Assembly: GCA_903902705.1 (NCBI GenBank)
Contig: CAIUVX010000014.1
Span: 1 to 46,037, forward strand
Direction of reading: 5' to 3'
DNA from: an uncultured Methylococcales bacterium
Lineage (GTDB): Bacteria; Pseudomonadota; Gammaproteobacteria; Methylococcales; Methylomonadaceae
DNA length: 46,037 bases
Shown in pieces: positions 8,327 through 16,342 of this stretch (positions within the stretch are counted from its first letter, which is position 1; the number at the start of each line of letters is the position of its first letter). Both the position numbers and the translations under genes were made by a program. Below the pieces are notes generated by a model. The model was given only the letters and a program-made list of their open reading frames with translations. It was not told where the DNA came from and searched no databases.

Positions 8327-8862
8327 ATGACTAAAATAGGTATTTTTTTGGCACCGATACGGGCAATACACGGCGAATTGCCAAAGATATTTCCACTGCG
8401 TTAGGTTCAACAATTGCCGCTAAACCCGTCAATGTACGCAATGCCAGCGTCAGCGATATGCTGATGTATGACGTGTTAATTTTAGGCACGCCCACTTATG
8501 GCGAAGGTGTATTACCTGGATTATCAACGGGGAACGCCACTGAAAGCTGGGAAGAATTTTTGCCTACGCTTGTAGGTCAAGATTTTAGCGGTAAAAAAGT
8601 AGCAATTTATGGGCTAGGCAATCAAAAAAGTTATCCCAACGAATTCGTTGATGCCATGTTTTATTTATACGAACAGTTTGAACACTGTAATGCCACCCTC
8701 ATTGGTGAATGGACAACGGACGGTTATGACTTCAAAACCTCTAAAGCCGTTGTCGATGAACAGTTTGTCGGTCTAGTGTTAGATCAAGAAAATCAAAAAG
8801 ACCTCACACCCGCCCGACTGAATGCGTGGTTAACAATGCTAGCAAAAATGTGGGATGACTAA
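8327..8862 (+). pseudogene. nifF: Flavodoxin NifF with apparent 1-nt deletion in a T-run
   Basis: Long-chain flavodoxin that donates electrons to NifH. The ATG at 8327 has AGGA at 8319-8322. Read directly, the frame gives MTKIGIFLAPIRAIHGEL and stops after 25 codons. Adding one T to the seven-T run at 8343-8349 restores MTKIGIFFGTDTGNTRRIAKD, with the FMN phosphate loop Thr-Asp-Thr-Gly-Asn-Thr, and an uninterrupted 178-aa flavodoxin ending MLAKMWDD; Azotobacter NifF is of similar size. Conserved YDVLILGTPTYGEG and GLGNQKSYPNEFVDAM flavin-binding loops are intact downstream. Either a sequencing error in a homopolymer, a recent mutation, or slippage-dependent expression. Confidence 0.88.
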
Positions 8863-8890
8863 TCCAACAACCCTCAAAATAAGGATAGTC

Positions 8891-9280
8891 ATGACCAAAC
8901 GACCTCGTCAACCCGTGTGTACTCGTCGTGAACTCGACGAAACCCCTTTTTTAATCCGCGCTATTGATTTTAAAAATCAACCGACTTCCGCCATTATCTT
9001 CGCTTTTGAAGGCATTGCATACTCGTACATCAACCACTGTATGCACATGCACCGCCCTTTAAACTGTGAACAAGACGCTGTTTTTGACGAAACGGGAAAA
9101 TATTTACGCTGCTCCATGCACGGATTTATCTTTGATCCTAAAACGGGAGAATGTCAAAGCCCTGTGTGTTTAGGGCAACGTTTACAATCACTACGTTTAG
9201 AAGAAATTGATGGAACACTTTATTTTGCTGAAAAGCATCTGACTCAGTCAACCAAACTGCTTGATAAAGCGTTGCAGTAA
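8891..9280 (+). CDS. Rieske-type [2Fe-2S] protein of nif cluster
   Basis: A 129-aa protein with a single Rieske domain: Cys50-x-His52 (HCMHMH) and Cys74-x2-His77 (LRCSMHGFIFDPKTG), the mixed Cys2His2 cluster ligands. I choose ATG 8891, with AAGGAT upstream, over an in-frame ATG at 8855 that overlaps nifF. No signal peptide or membrane anchor is present, so it is a soluble cytoplasmic ferredoxin-like protein, probably an electron carrier or a protective redox protein for nitrogenase. It is the last gene of the nif cluster in this window. Confidence 0.85.
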   Translation: MTKRPRQPVCTRRELDETPFLIRAIDFKNQPTSAIIFAFEGIAYSYINHCMHMHRPLNCEQDAVFDETGKYLRCSMHGFIFDPKTGECQSPVCLGQRLQSLRLEEIDGTLYFAEKHLTQSTKLLDKALQ

Positions 9281-9407
9281 CACCAAATTGGTCAACTTTA
9301 TCCCAAAACTGTTTCCATCGCCCTTCGGATTGAATTAATGCCCGCAACGACAAAATCACTTTTGCCCCTTGCAGTTTCCACCGCATTCCTGAGCAACACA
9401 AACCAAT
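9279..9407 (-). pseudogene. Transposase C-terminal remnant (ISKra4-like)
   Basis: On the minus strand about 40 codons read IGLCCSGMRWKLQGAKVILS followed by LRALIQSEGRWKQFWDKVDQFG. The pattern GMRW-x2-xGA-x2-IL-x-LRA-x4-S-x-RW-x2-FW matches the extreme C terminus of ISKra4-type transposases as I know them. An in-frame TAG lies just before it and no catalytic domain is present, so it is a decayed fragment. With the adjacent 56-bp repeat it explains most of the 333-bp gap between the Rieske gene and carA. Confidence 0.6.
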
Positions 9408-9424
9408 CTACTCAGCTATGTTTT

Positions 9425-9480
9425 GGATTCCAAGGCATGACTTCGACGACACAAAACGTCAAAAACTTGTTTTGGACTCC
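9425..9480 (-). repeat. 56-bp dispersed repeat, copy A
   Basis: Its reverse complement matches 34762-34817 at 53 of 56 positions by direct comparison. The element has inverted ends (GGAGTCC against GGATTCC here, a perfect 9-bp pair in the other copy). It adjoins the transposase remnant, and a further partial TTTGGACTC lies at 9484-9492. Confidence 0.85.
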
Positions 9481-9561
9481 TGCTTTGGACTCTAGTCGCT
9501 AAAATTGTTGATGACCAAAGCGGCATAATTTTGTATAGTGGCGCAATTAGATTTTTTATAG

Positions 9562-9593
9562 CGGGATGAATCCACACAGGGTCATCCCGTTTT
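9562..9593 (+). promoter_or_regulatory. Leader hairpin before carA
   Basis: CGGGATGA (9562-9569) pairs perfectly with TCATCCCG (9582-9589) and is followed by TTTT, 20 nt before the carA start. It has the form of an intrinsic terminator or attenuator in the leader. TATAGT at 9534-9539 could be a -10 box but has no well-spaced -35. Regulation by pyrimidines or arginine through this hairpin is speculative. Confidence 0.5.
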
Positions 9594-9613
9594 GTACATT
9601 AGAGGTGACGTGT

Positions 9614-10738
9614 TTGACTAAATCCGCATTATTAGTGCTAGAAGATGGCACCGTATTTCACGGCGTATCGATAGGGGCAGACGGTTGTTCTGTCGGCGAA
9701 GTGGTATTTAATACCGCTATGACAGGCTATCAGGAAATCTTAAGTGATCCTTCTTATTGCCAACAAATTATCACCTTAACTTATCCGCATATCGGCAATA
9801 CAGGCACAACCAGCGAAGATGATGAATCCAGAGCGGTGTTTGCTAGTGGTTTAGTGATTAGAGATTTACCATTAATGGCGAGTAACTGGCGGTCAGAAAA
9901 AACGTTGCAACAATATCTGATTGATAATAACGTGGTAGCGATTGCTGAAATCGATACGCGTAAATTAACGCGCATCTTGCGTGATAAAGGCGCACAACGC
10001 GGCTGCATCATGGCAGGTAACGCAGCGAGTGTGGAAACTGCAACCGCTGCCATTGATGGTTTTGCAGGTTTAAAAGGCATGGACTTAGCCAAAGTTGTCA
10101 GCGTCACTGAATCATATCAGTGGACAGAAAATACTTGGGATTTGCGCAACGCTCACCAAGAAGGCGAAAACCTAAGCAAGCACGTTGTCGCATTCGACTT
10201 CGGTATTAAACGCAATATTCTAAGATTGCTCGTCAATCGAGGTTGTCGTGTCACTGTTGTTCCCGCGCAAACTCCAGCGGCTGAGGTTCTCGCAATGAAT
10301 CCAGACGGGGTATTTTTATCCAATGGACCTGGCGATCCTGAGCCTTGTACTTATGCTATTGAAGCGATTAAAACTATCGTGGCAACGAGACTCCCTGTGT
10401 TTGGGATTTGTTTAGGGCATCAATTATTAGCTCTTGCCAGTGGTGCGAAAACTGAAAAAATGAAATTCGGACATCATGGCGCGAATCATCCTGTGCAGGA
10501 AATTGCTACAGGTCGGGTGATGATTAGCAGTCAAAACCACGGTTTTGCAGTCAATGAAGCTAGTTTGCCAGCCAATGTTATCGCCACTTACCGTTCATTA
10601 TTCGATGGTAGTTTGCAAGGCATTAAATTCACTGATTACCCCGCGTTCAGCTTTCAAGGACACCCCGAAGCCAGTCCTGGTCCACACGATGTCGAAGCTT
10701 TGTTCGATGACTTTATTGACTTGATGAATGCGCGTTAA
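9614..10738 (+). CDS. carA: Carbamoyl-phosphate synthase small subunit CarA
   Basis: Glutamine amidotransferase subunit that releases ammonia from glutamine for carbamoyl phosphate made by CarB, feeding arginine and pyrimidine synthesis. The start is TTG at 9614 behind AGAGGTGA: it gives [17 protein letters not shown], aligning with the E. coli N terminus [13 protein letters not shown], and 374 aa. The in-frame ATG at 9566 would add a non-homologous extension through the hairpin. The class I amidotransferase nucleophile Cys is in [15 protein letters not shown] and the His-Glu pair in [13 protein letters not shown]. No carB follows; a terminator and an unrelated gene do. Confidence 0.96.
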   Translation: MTKSALLVLEDGTVFHGVSIGADGCSVGEVVFNTAMTGYQEILSDPSYCQQIITLTYPHIGNTGTTSEDDESRAVFASGLVIRDLPLMASNWRSEKTLQQYLIDNNVVAIAEIDTRKLTRILRDKGAQRGCIMAGNAASVETATAAIDGFAGLKGMDLAKVVSVTESYQWTENTWDLRNAHQEGENLSKHVVAFDFGIKRNILRLLVNRGCRVTVVPAQTPAAEVLAMNPDGVFLSNGPGDPEPCTYAIEAIKTIVATRLPVFGICLGHQLLALASGAKTEKMKFGHHGANHPVQEIATGRVMISSQNHGFAVNEASLPANVIATYRSLFDGSLQGIKFTDYPAFSFQGHPEASPGPHDVEALFDDFIDLMNAR

Positions 10739-10747
10739 TCACAAGCT

Positions 10748-10768
10748 CCGAGGTTTTTAAAACCTCGG
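10748..10768 (+). terminator. Hairpin after carA
   Basis: CCGAGGTTTT (10748-10757) and AAAACCTCGG (10759-10768) pair perfectly around one T, followed by TTTATC. This is a plausible intrinsic terminator 10 nt after the carA stop and supports carA being transcribed without carB. Part of the same word (CCGAGGTTTA) recurs at 11888. Confidence 0.6.
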
Positions 10769-10885
10769 TTTATCTATGCTGATGAATCTATTGCCATGAA
10801 CTTAAATATCAATTAAGGGTTAAATCTGCAAAAAATAGAGGCATAGAATAATGTATTTTTCAGAATATGGTTTGGAGTAAATATC

Positions 10886-11866
10886 ATGCTTGGTCATCTT
10901 AAACCACGTTTTTGTCAGCTATCTTCACCGTCTAAGCAACACTATTCGCATTTATACTGCTCTATTTGTTATAGTTTGCGCCAACAATTTGGCTTATCGG
11001 CAAGTTTTTTTATTAACCACGAATTAACGCTTAGTCTGGCGGCATTTCCTAATTATGCGAGCATGAACGTAGAAAGCTGTGCCTGTCCTGCTAAATTATT
11101 CTGCGGACAGAAACTTATTTTACGCGATCCGTTAATTGATAAAGCCGCAGGGCTTTGTTTGTTGCTAGTTTGGTTAAAGCTGGTTGATAGTGAAACAGAT
11201 ACCCCTGCTTTTTATAAAAAACGCTTACGGCTATCTATTGAGCATAAAGTTCAACCTATTCTGACTAATTTAACTGCTCCAACTCGTCAATTTCTTGATA
11301 CTTATTTATTATTAATCCGCGCTAATAGCACGGATTTTTCCACCACGACTAAAATGTCTGGGCTATTAGCCAAACATATTTTTCAAGAGCTTTGCTACGA
11401 TTCTGCCGATACTCAAAACGCCATCGCTGAAATTACGTTATTACTCGGCGAGTTAATTACCATAGCGGATGCGTTATTAGATGTAAAAAAAGATAGTCAG
11501 AATAAACAATACAATCCAATTATTGGTGCGACTGAAAAAAACAGCACGACACTGGAACACGAGTACGCTTTATTAACCAGAGACTATCAGCAACTGGTGC
11601 AACATATTGTTGAGCTTATGTGTGCTGCCAACTTAAGTACCGTTAATCCACTGTTTAATGAAATATTGCAACAAAGTTTGCATAACTTAACGCGGAATAT
11701 TCAACGAGCCAATAATGCGTTATTTGTAGCTAATACCAATAATCAACAAAATGAGTCACGCACTAGAAAATGCTGCCAATGCGCTGATTGTTGTGATTGT
11801 GGTGATTGTGGTGATTGTGGTTGTTGCGATGTTTGCAGTTGTGGTGATTGCAGTTGTGATTGTTAA
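10886..11866 (+). CDS. DUF5685-like protein with cysteine-rich C-terminal tail
   Basis: A 326-aa protein with SD GGAGT before ATG 10886. The N terminus (MLGHLKPRFCQLSS...HLYCSICYSLRQQFGLSASFF) fits the DUF5685 pattern of a Gly-x-x-x-Pro start and a Tyr-Cys-x-x-Cys-x-x-Leu segment; ESCACPAKLFCGQK adds further potential metal-ligand cysteines. The middle is helical and soluble. The last 32 residues contain 15 cysteines, mostly as Cys-x-Cys, Cys-Cys and Gly-Asp-Cys repeats, encoded by near-repeats of GATTGTGGT at 11768-11863. Such a tail could bind metal clusters, anchor an FeS or Cu centre, or be modified. The reaction is unknown and the family assignment is moderate. Confidence 0.65.
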   Translation: MLGHLKPRFCQLSSPSKQHYSHLYCSICYSLRQQFGLSASFFINHELTLSLAAFPNYASMNVESCACPAKLFCGQKLILRDPLIDKAAGLCLLLVWLKLVDSETDTPAFYKKRLRLSIEHKVQPILTNLTAPTRQFLDTYLLLIRANSTDFSTTTKMSGLLAKHIFQELCYDSADTQNAIAEITLLLGELITIADALLDVKKDSQNKQYNPIIGATEKNSTTLEHEYALLTRDYQQLVQHIVELMCAANLSTVNPLFNEILQQSLHNLTRNIQRANNALFVANTNNQQNESRTRKCCQCADCCDCGDCGDCGCCDVCSCGDCSCDC

Positions 11867-11908
11867 TTACTGCACGATAAAAAACATCCGAGGTTTACGA
11901 ATTAACTA

Positions 11909-12005
11909 ACGTGCTGATGTTACGCAGGAAAACCAAAAACCAATAACTTACGAAGCAAAAGTGACCGTAAGCTATTGATAGTTCGTAGCTAGTGCGTAAC
12001 ATCAG
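11909..12005. repeat. Nested palindromic element between convergent genes
   Basis: CTGATGTTACGCA (11914-11926) pairs exactly with 11993-12005. Inside it, CAATAACTTACG (11941-11952) pairs with CGTAAGCTATTG (11966-11977) with one mismatch. The element occupies the middle of the 234-bp gap between two convergent genes. It could act as a two-way terminator or be a small non-autonomous mobile repeat. I see no gene in the rest of the gap. Confidence 0.65.
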
Positions 12006-12100
12006 TAACGTGCTTTTACGAGTGCGCGAAACGTTCGCGCCTTCCTATTTTAAAAACGTTGTTTGTTATTTTGGATGCTTTCGCTCTATCGAGTTAAAGG

Positions 12101-13225
12101 TTATTTAGCGTATCGCTCATAAACCATTTGTAGCATTTTTAATTCACCTGCTTCGGGTTTTTGCCAGCCTTGGATTTGAATATCTTTTAGAATTTCTTTG
12201 CCTTGCTCATCATTTTCCATCGCCATTAACACATCAATCAGTGCCTGACTTTCATCTTTTAAATGCGGAGCAACACAAAACAGATGACAGGCAAAATCGG
12301 TAACGCTTTCGTCTAATTTTCGGACATTGCTATGACTGAATGAAGATAATCCTTCATAGGTCTTTTTCAGCATAAACAATAAATCGCATTTTTTGCGAAT
12401 GAGTGATTGCAAGGCTTTTATTTCATTGCCCGAAAAATCAAAGGTGAATTTTGATGAATCTACGCCGCTTTCGTCACATAAAAAACGCCCTAATAGATAA
12501 ACAAAACTACCTTCGCTTGCTGTGCCAACCGTCACATCTTCGTAATCACTTAAACTGCGCACATCGTCAGCGCGGGTGAGAATAACTACTTCATCCACTT
12601 CCGCGATGGGGCGCATCAGAGGAATAAAGCCATGTTTTTTAATCATTAAACAAGCTTCAAACGGTTTGGCAAACAACAAATCAGTGGTGCTAGGATCAGG
12701 CGTATCGACCGATTGTTCAAAATGAATAGCTCTGGTTAAACGCCGTTGTAAATAAGTATTCAGTAAATACCAGCCTGTGAGTTGCTGTCCAGATTGCAGA
12801 CTGGCAACAAAATGCAGTTTCTCATTGGTAACTTTTGCGTGAGCTTGAGTCGTATCGTGTTCACTATGGCGCGGTGGTTCTGGATTAACGAGCGATGATT
12901 CAGCATCTGCGGTGGTTGTTTGTCCTTCTGTGAGTACAAAACGCCCTAATCCTGTGATTTTAAACAGCATATTTACCATGCGGTTTAAGTTCTGCACCTC
13001 TACGCGAATACGATGACCTTCCCACTGTTCAAATAATTTTAATAATAGCGATAAGCCCATCGAGTTGACGCGTTCAACTTTACTGAAGTCCAGCAAGACA
13101 TGTGATTCAGCGGGTATATCAGATAATGCTTCTAACGTAGCTGCACTGTGAGCATCAATTGAGCCAACAAAGTCGTAATGGTAGTCTTTGCCAGTGATGG
13201 GTTGAATAGTAAAAGTAGTTGTCAT
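12101..13225 (-). CDS. STAS domain protein fused to PhnD-like substrate-binding domain
   Basis: A 374-aa cytoplasmic protein. Residues 1-100 form a STAS (anti-sigma-antagonist) domain: VLLDFSKVERVNSMGLSLLLKLFEQW, with the phosphorylatable Ser in VNSMGLS. After a linker (about 100-130), residues 130-374 resemble the phosphonate/phosphate-binding PhnD-like fold: LLFAKPFEACLMIKKHG, VVILTRADDVRSLSDYEDVTVGTASEGSFVYLLG, KCDLLFMLKKTYEGL. There is no signal peptide, so the ligand domain should sense an intracellular molecule or protein. It starts 2 nt after the stop of the PP2C/GHKL gene, its likely enzyme partner. Probable role: phosphorylation-controlled switch coupled to ligand sensing; the output is unknown. 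Confidence 0.75.
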   Translation of the reverse strand: MTTTFTIQPITGKDYHYDFVGSIDAHSAATLEALSDIPAESHVLLDFSKVERVNSMGLSLLLKLFEQWEGHRIRVEVQNLNRMVNMLFKITGLGRFVLTEGQTTTADAESSLVNPEPPRHSEHDTTQAHAKVTNEKLHFVASLQSGQQLTGWYLLNTYLQRRLTRAIHFEQSVDTPDPSTTDLLFAKPFEACLMIKKHGFIPLMRPIAEVDEVVILTRADDVRSLSDYEDVTVGTASEGSFVYLLGRFLCDESGVDSSKFTFDFSGNEIKALQSLIRKKCDLLFMLKKTYEGLSSFSHSNVRKLDESVTDFACHLFCVAPHLKDESQALIDVLMAMENDEQGKEILKDIQIQGWQKPEAGELKMLQMVYERYAK

Positions 13226-13227
13226 AG

Positions 13228-15921
13228 TTATGCTCTGCTCTGATAAGTGGCTTCATACTCGCTGTGATAAAGAAATTGAACACCTGAATCCACATTCATA
13301 TCAATAATACCGTTAATGTCCCATAAAGTGGTGACTTGAGTGCGTTGTTGTGGATGAACACGAATTTGTAAATAATCAGATAACCGCCACATCATATATA
13401 AACCAGCACCACCTACGCCTGCCTCAACACCTTCATCCATTGCGCGTGAAATATTTTTCAGGAATACGCTGGGCATGAGCGTTCCCCAGTTGTCAGTAAT
13501 CATCAAACCTAAAATATCCCCCGTTACCGCAATATCGATACGCACTTCTTCATGTTCAGATAATTCTCTGGATTCGCCTTTAACGTAATATGCTACGCCT
13601 TTACCATCTCGCGGTGCAGCATATAAGCTATTTTCAGTCATTTCATCGAGAATAATCATCAAGGCTTCGACATGATCGCTGGGTAAATGAGGATGATCGC
13701 TTAACCATGATTGAATTTCTTCCATGATAAAAGGCTTGTCTTCCGTATGGGTCAATTGAAACTGACGATACTCTGGCATTTCTGGAATCAGTACATATAA
13801 GTCATCATTGGGCGTTTCATGATGTTGATTGAGCAAATGTTCCCAGCCCAATTTTTTACAAAAATCATTGTGTCTAGGCAAAATGCGACAAATCCCGTCT
13901 TGACTAAAACGCGTCAATAAATCGGCATAGCCGTGTTCGGCTAAAAATACCACATATTCTTTGGATATGCGTGGAATGGGATGATCGCCCTGACGATAAA
14001 AACTTTCTGAGATACGAATAATATCACTGACTTCATTCACAGCAGCGGCTTGTATCACGCGGTCGCTGTGGGTAACGACAACGATAGTCACGTCATCAGT
14101 GTAAGCAGTACCTCGACAATGAATGCGTAGTGCATCCATCATAATGTCATGTAAGGTTTCGGGTTCTGCATCAACGTTGGCATTAAGCAACGCTTCCAGA
14201 CGATCATAACCAAAGGCTTCACCTGAAGGCGATTCTTCCTCAGCCAGACCATCAGTATATAGAAATAAGCGGTCGCCGACTTCGAGGGTTAATTCAATTG
14301 CGGTGGCTGAATAATCTGAATCAATACTTTTACCTAAGGGTAAACCAGAGGCTTCTAGCATTTCCCAGTATTGTGCTTTATGGCGCAGTAAATACGGCAA
14401 CACATGACCTGCATTAGCAAAAATCAATTTACCTGTGCGAGCATCCAAACTTAAACACGCCATCGTCATTAACAACGATTGTTGGGCAGTCGCCAGCATG
14501 GTGGTATTGAGCGAGTTAAGAATTTCGATAGGCGACGTAATGCCTTCATGAATCAGCGGATAAACACCTGCTTTTGCCGCGCTCACCATTGTACCTGCTG
14601 CCACACCATGACCACTGACATCACCAATCAGTAGAACACTGTGATGACCTGCGACTTTATAATAATCATAATAATCACCCCCTACTTCACTGGAGGTTAA
14701 TAGGCTTGCCTTACCTTGAACACCTGGTAAATCAATACGCGGTGGTGGCAGAATAGAGCGTTGCAAGGTCGCCGCTAAATTGACTTCACCTTGTAAACGA
14801 CTGGTTAATTTGGCTAATTCGGCATTGGCTTTTTTAACTTTTTGTTCCGCTTCTTTGCGTTCGGTAATATCCAATCCTGTGGCTAAAAACATAATCGGTT
14901 TTGCCGATTTCGCCTCTTTAATAACCGTCGGACTCCAGATGATATTGAGTAAATCGTTGGTACTAACCATCATTTTTGTTTCAATATCATCAGCATACTC
15001 AACTGTCCCTGACATCATGTCAGTAAATAAAGTGAGCAATTCTTCTTGATCTTTTTCAGGAATAAACTGTTCGAAAAAGTTTTTCCCTTTGACTTCTTCT
15101 TCTGACCAACCACTATTTTCTTCGGCATAATGATTAAAAAGCACCACTTTGCCACGGTTATCAACACCGATAATCAACGCTTGGGTGGTATTAATAACGT
15201 TATCAGCAAAGGCTTTTTCTTGTTTCATTTTCAAAGCATTGTCTTTTAATCGTGCCACCATCGGCTGTAACAATAACATTCCCACCAACAACAACGTGGC
15301 TATTGAGAGTGTGAATGTTAGCGTCTGGGTGTTGACCGTGCTACCCAGCATATATTCACTTTGCCGTTGCTGTAATAAACTGGCTCTGTCCAGACCTTCT
15401 AACAACGGGGGAGAGATAGTGAACAGCAATTTATTAAGTTCTTCGTTATCCAGTTTAAGCGTATCGACAGACATTCGTTGAAGGTCGCGGACGAGAGCTA
15501 GATAAGAGTGCATTAAGCTATCGACTGACCGTGAACCATTAAAATAGATGGCTTTTAATTCTGGCGATAACTCGCCGCGTACTTGAACTAAGCGTTCTTT
15601 TTCTTTAACGAAACGATAGCCTGATTTTAACGCCTCGTGGTCTTGCGCCAATTGTAGAACAGTTGAAAGAACTCGTGCATTAAGCTTATGTAATGTAGCT
15701 GTATCAGTGATGTAGGCTTTTTGTGTCAAAGCACTGTTCAACTCTGAAATCATAAGACCCTGCTCGGTACTCATCTTAACGAGCCGCGCATTACCTTCCT
15801 GATTTTTAATGTCGGTAATAAGAACAAGGTAAGTCACTGTACTTACTGCACCTAAAACCAGCAGTACCGTGACATACTGCCCTAGCATATTATTAACAAT
15901 TCTCTGAAAAATATCTCTCAC
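13228..15921 (-). CDS. Membrane PAS-PP2C(SpoIIE)-GHKL partner-switching regulator
   Basis: An 897-aa inner-membrane protein. TM1 is at about 13-36 and TM2 at 201-222, bracketing a helical periplasmic sensor. A PAS domain follows (about 234-352, with ATGLDITERKEAEQK at its end), then a coiled coil (352-390) and a SpoIIE/PP2C phosphatase (about 395-618) with metal-binding Asp416 (GGDYYDY), Asp434 (GDVSGHG) and Asp610 (YTDDVTIVV). The C terminus is a GHKL ATPase of RsbW type with N-box near 758 (LDEMTENSLYAA), G1 near 808 (ITDNWG) and G2 near 835 (GVGGAGLYM). Both phosphatase and kinase activities in one chain suggest it sets the phosphorylation state of the adjacent STAS protein. Confidence 0.85.
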   Translation of the reverse strand: MRDIFQRIVNNMLGQYVTVLLVLGAVSTVTYLVLITDIKNQEGNARLVKMSTEQGLMISELNSALTQKAYITDTATLHKLNARVLSTVLQLAQDHEALKSGYRFVKEKERLVQVRGELSPELKAIYFNGSRSVDSLMHSYLALVRDLQRMSVDTLKLDNEELNKLLFTISPPLLEGLDRASLLQQRQSEYMLGSTVNTQTLTFTLSIATLLLVGMLLLQPMVARLKDNALKMKQEKAFADNVINTTQALIIGVDNRGKVVLFNHYAEENSGWSEEEVKGKNFFEQFIPEKDQEELLTLFTDMMSGTVEYADDIETKMMVSTNDLLNIIWSPTVIKEAKSAKPIMFLATGLDITERKEAEQKVKKANAELAKLTSRLQGEVNLAATLQRSILPPPRIDLPGVQGKASLLTSSEVGGDYYDYYKVAGHHSVLLIGDVSGHGVAAGTMVSAAKAGVYPLIHEGITSPIEILNSLNTTMLATAQQSLLMTMACLSLDARTGKLIFANAGHVLPYLLRHKAQYWEMLEASGLPLGKSIDSDYSATAIELTLEVGDRLFLYTDGLAEEESPSGEAFGYDRLEALLNANVDAEPETLHDIMMDALRIHCRGTAYTDDVTIVVVTHSDRVIQAAAVNEVSDIIRISESFYRQGDHPIPRISKEYVVFLAEHGYADLLTRFSQDGICRILPRHNDFCKKLGWEHLLNQHHETPNDDLYVLIPEMPEYRQFQLTHTEDKPFIMEEIQSWLSDHPHLPSDHVEALMIILDEMTENSLYAAPRDGKGVAYYVKGESRELSEHEEVRIDIAVTGDILGLMITDNWGTLMPSVFLKNISRAMDEGVEAGVGGAGLYMMWRLSDYLQIRVHPQQRTQVTTLWDINGIIDMNVDSGVQFLYHSEYEATYQSRA

Positions 15922-16342
15922 CGACTTTACTCCTTGGTTGTTATAGTTATTATTTTACCGCGTGATAGTGTACTGAAATACTAATATTAATAAGAGGGTA
16001 GTAAACCTAATTATAGCGATATTAATGACTGCTAGTCCTTTAAAGGACTAGCAGTCATACTCAAAAGTAAAAACAACAAATTTAATTTACTATCCATCTG
16101 GCTTATAATACAACAAACTTCAGCTTGACCAACTAACTATGACAAAGACAGTGTCAGCTGTGGTGTTGCGCTTATTAAATTCAATGTGCGTGATCCCCTC
16201 GGATCACTTCAAATTGCTCAGTCTTTTTTTAGTTCGCCCTTTTGTCAGCCTGTTTCCTTGCGTTAGTACGCCCATAATCGCGATGCGCTTTTTGAAATAA
16301 AGCCCCCCATTCATCACTAACGCTGTTGGAGTTAATATTAAA
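15922..16342. other. 421-bp intergenic region between divergent regulator and MFS genes
   Basis: It contains palindrome copy 3 (16025-16058) and a small hairpin GTGATCC/GGATCAC at 16190-16207. TATAAT at 16104-16109 with TTAATT 16 nt upstream could be a weak promoter. A 53-codon ATG frame at 16139-16300 lacks recognisable features. No RNA gene was seen. Confidence 0.5.
16025..16058. repeat. Dispersed palindrome, copy 3 (intergenic, paired change)
   Basis: Half-site ATGACTGCTAGTCCTTT and its exact complement, 34 bp. Relative to copy 2 it differs at two positions, C to T at position 9 and G to A at position 26, which are partners in the stem, so the palindrome stays perfect. Confidence 0.95.

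Noticed and set aside
16139-16300. 53-codon ATG frame upstream of the MFS gene, and an antisense stretch reading DEWGALFQKAHRDYGRTN
   Set aside because: Neither has a recognised family or good start context; the antisense stretch could be a gene remnant but I could not identify it.
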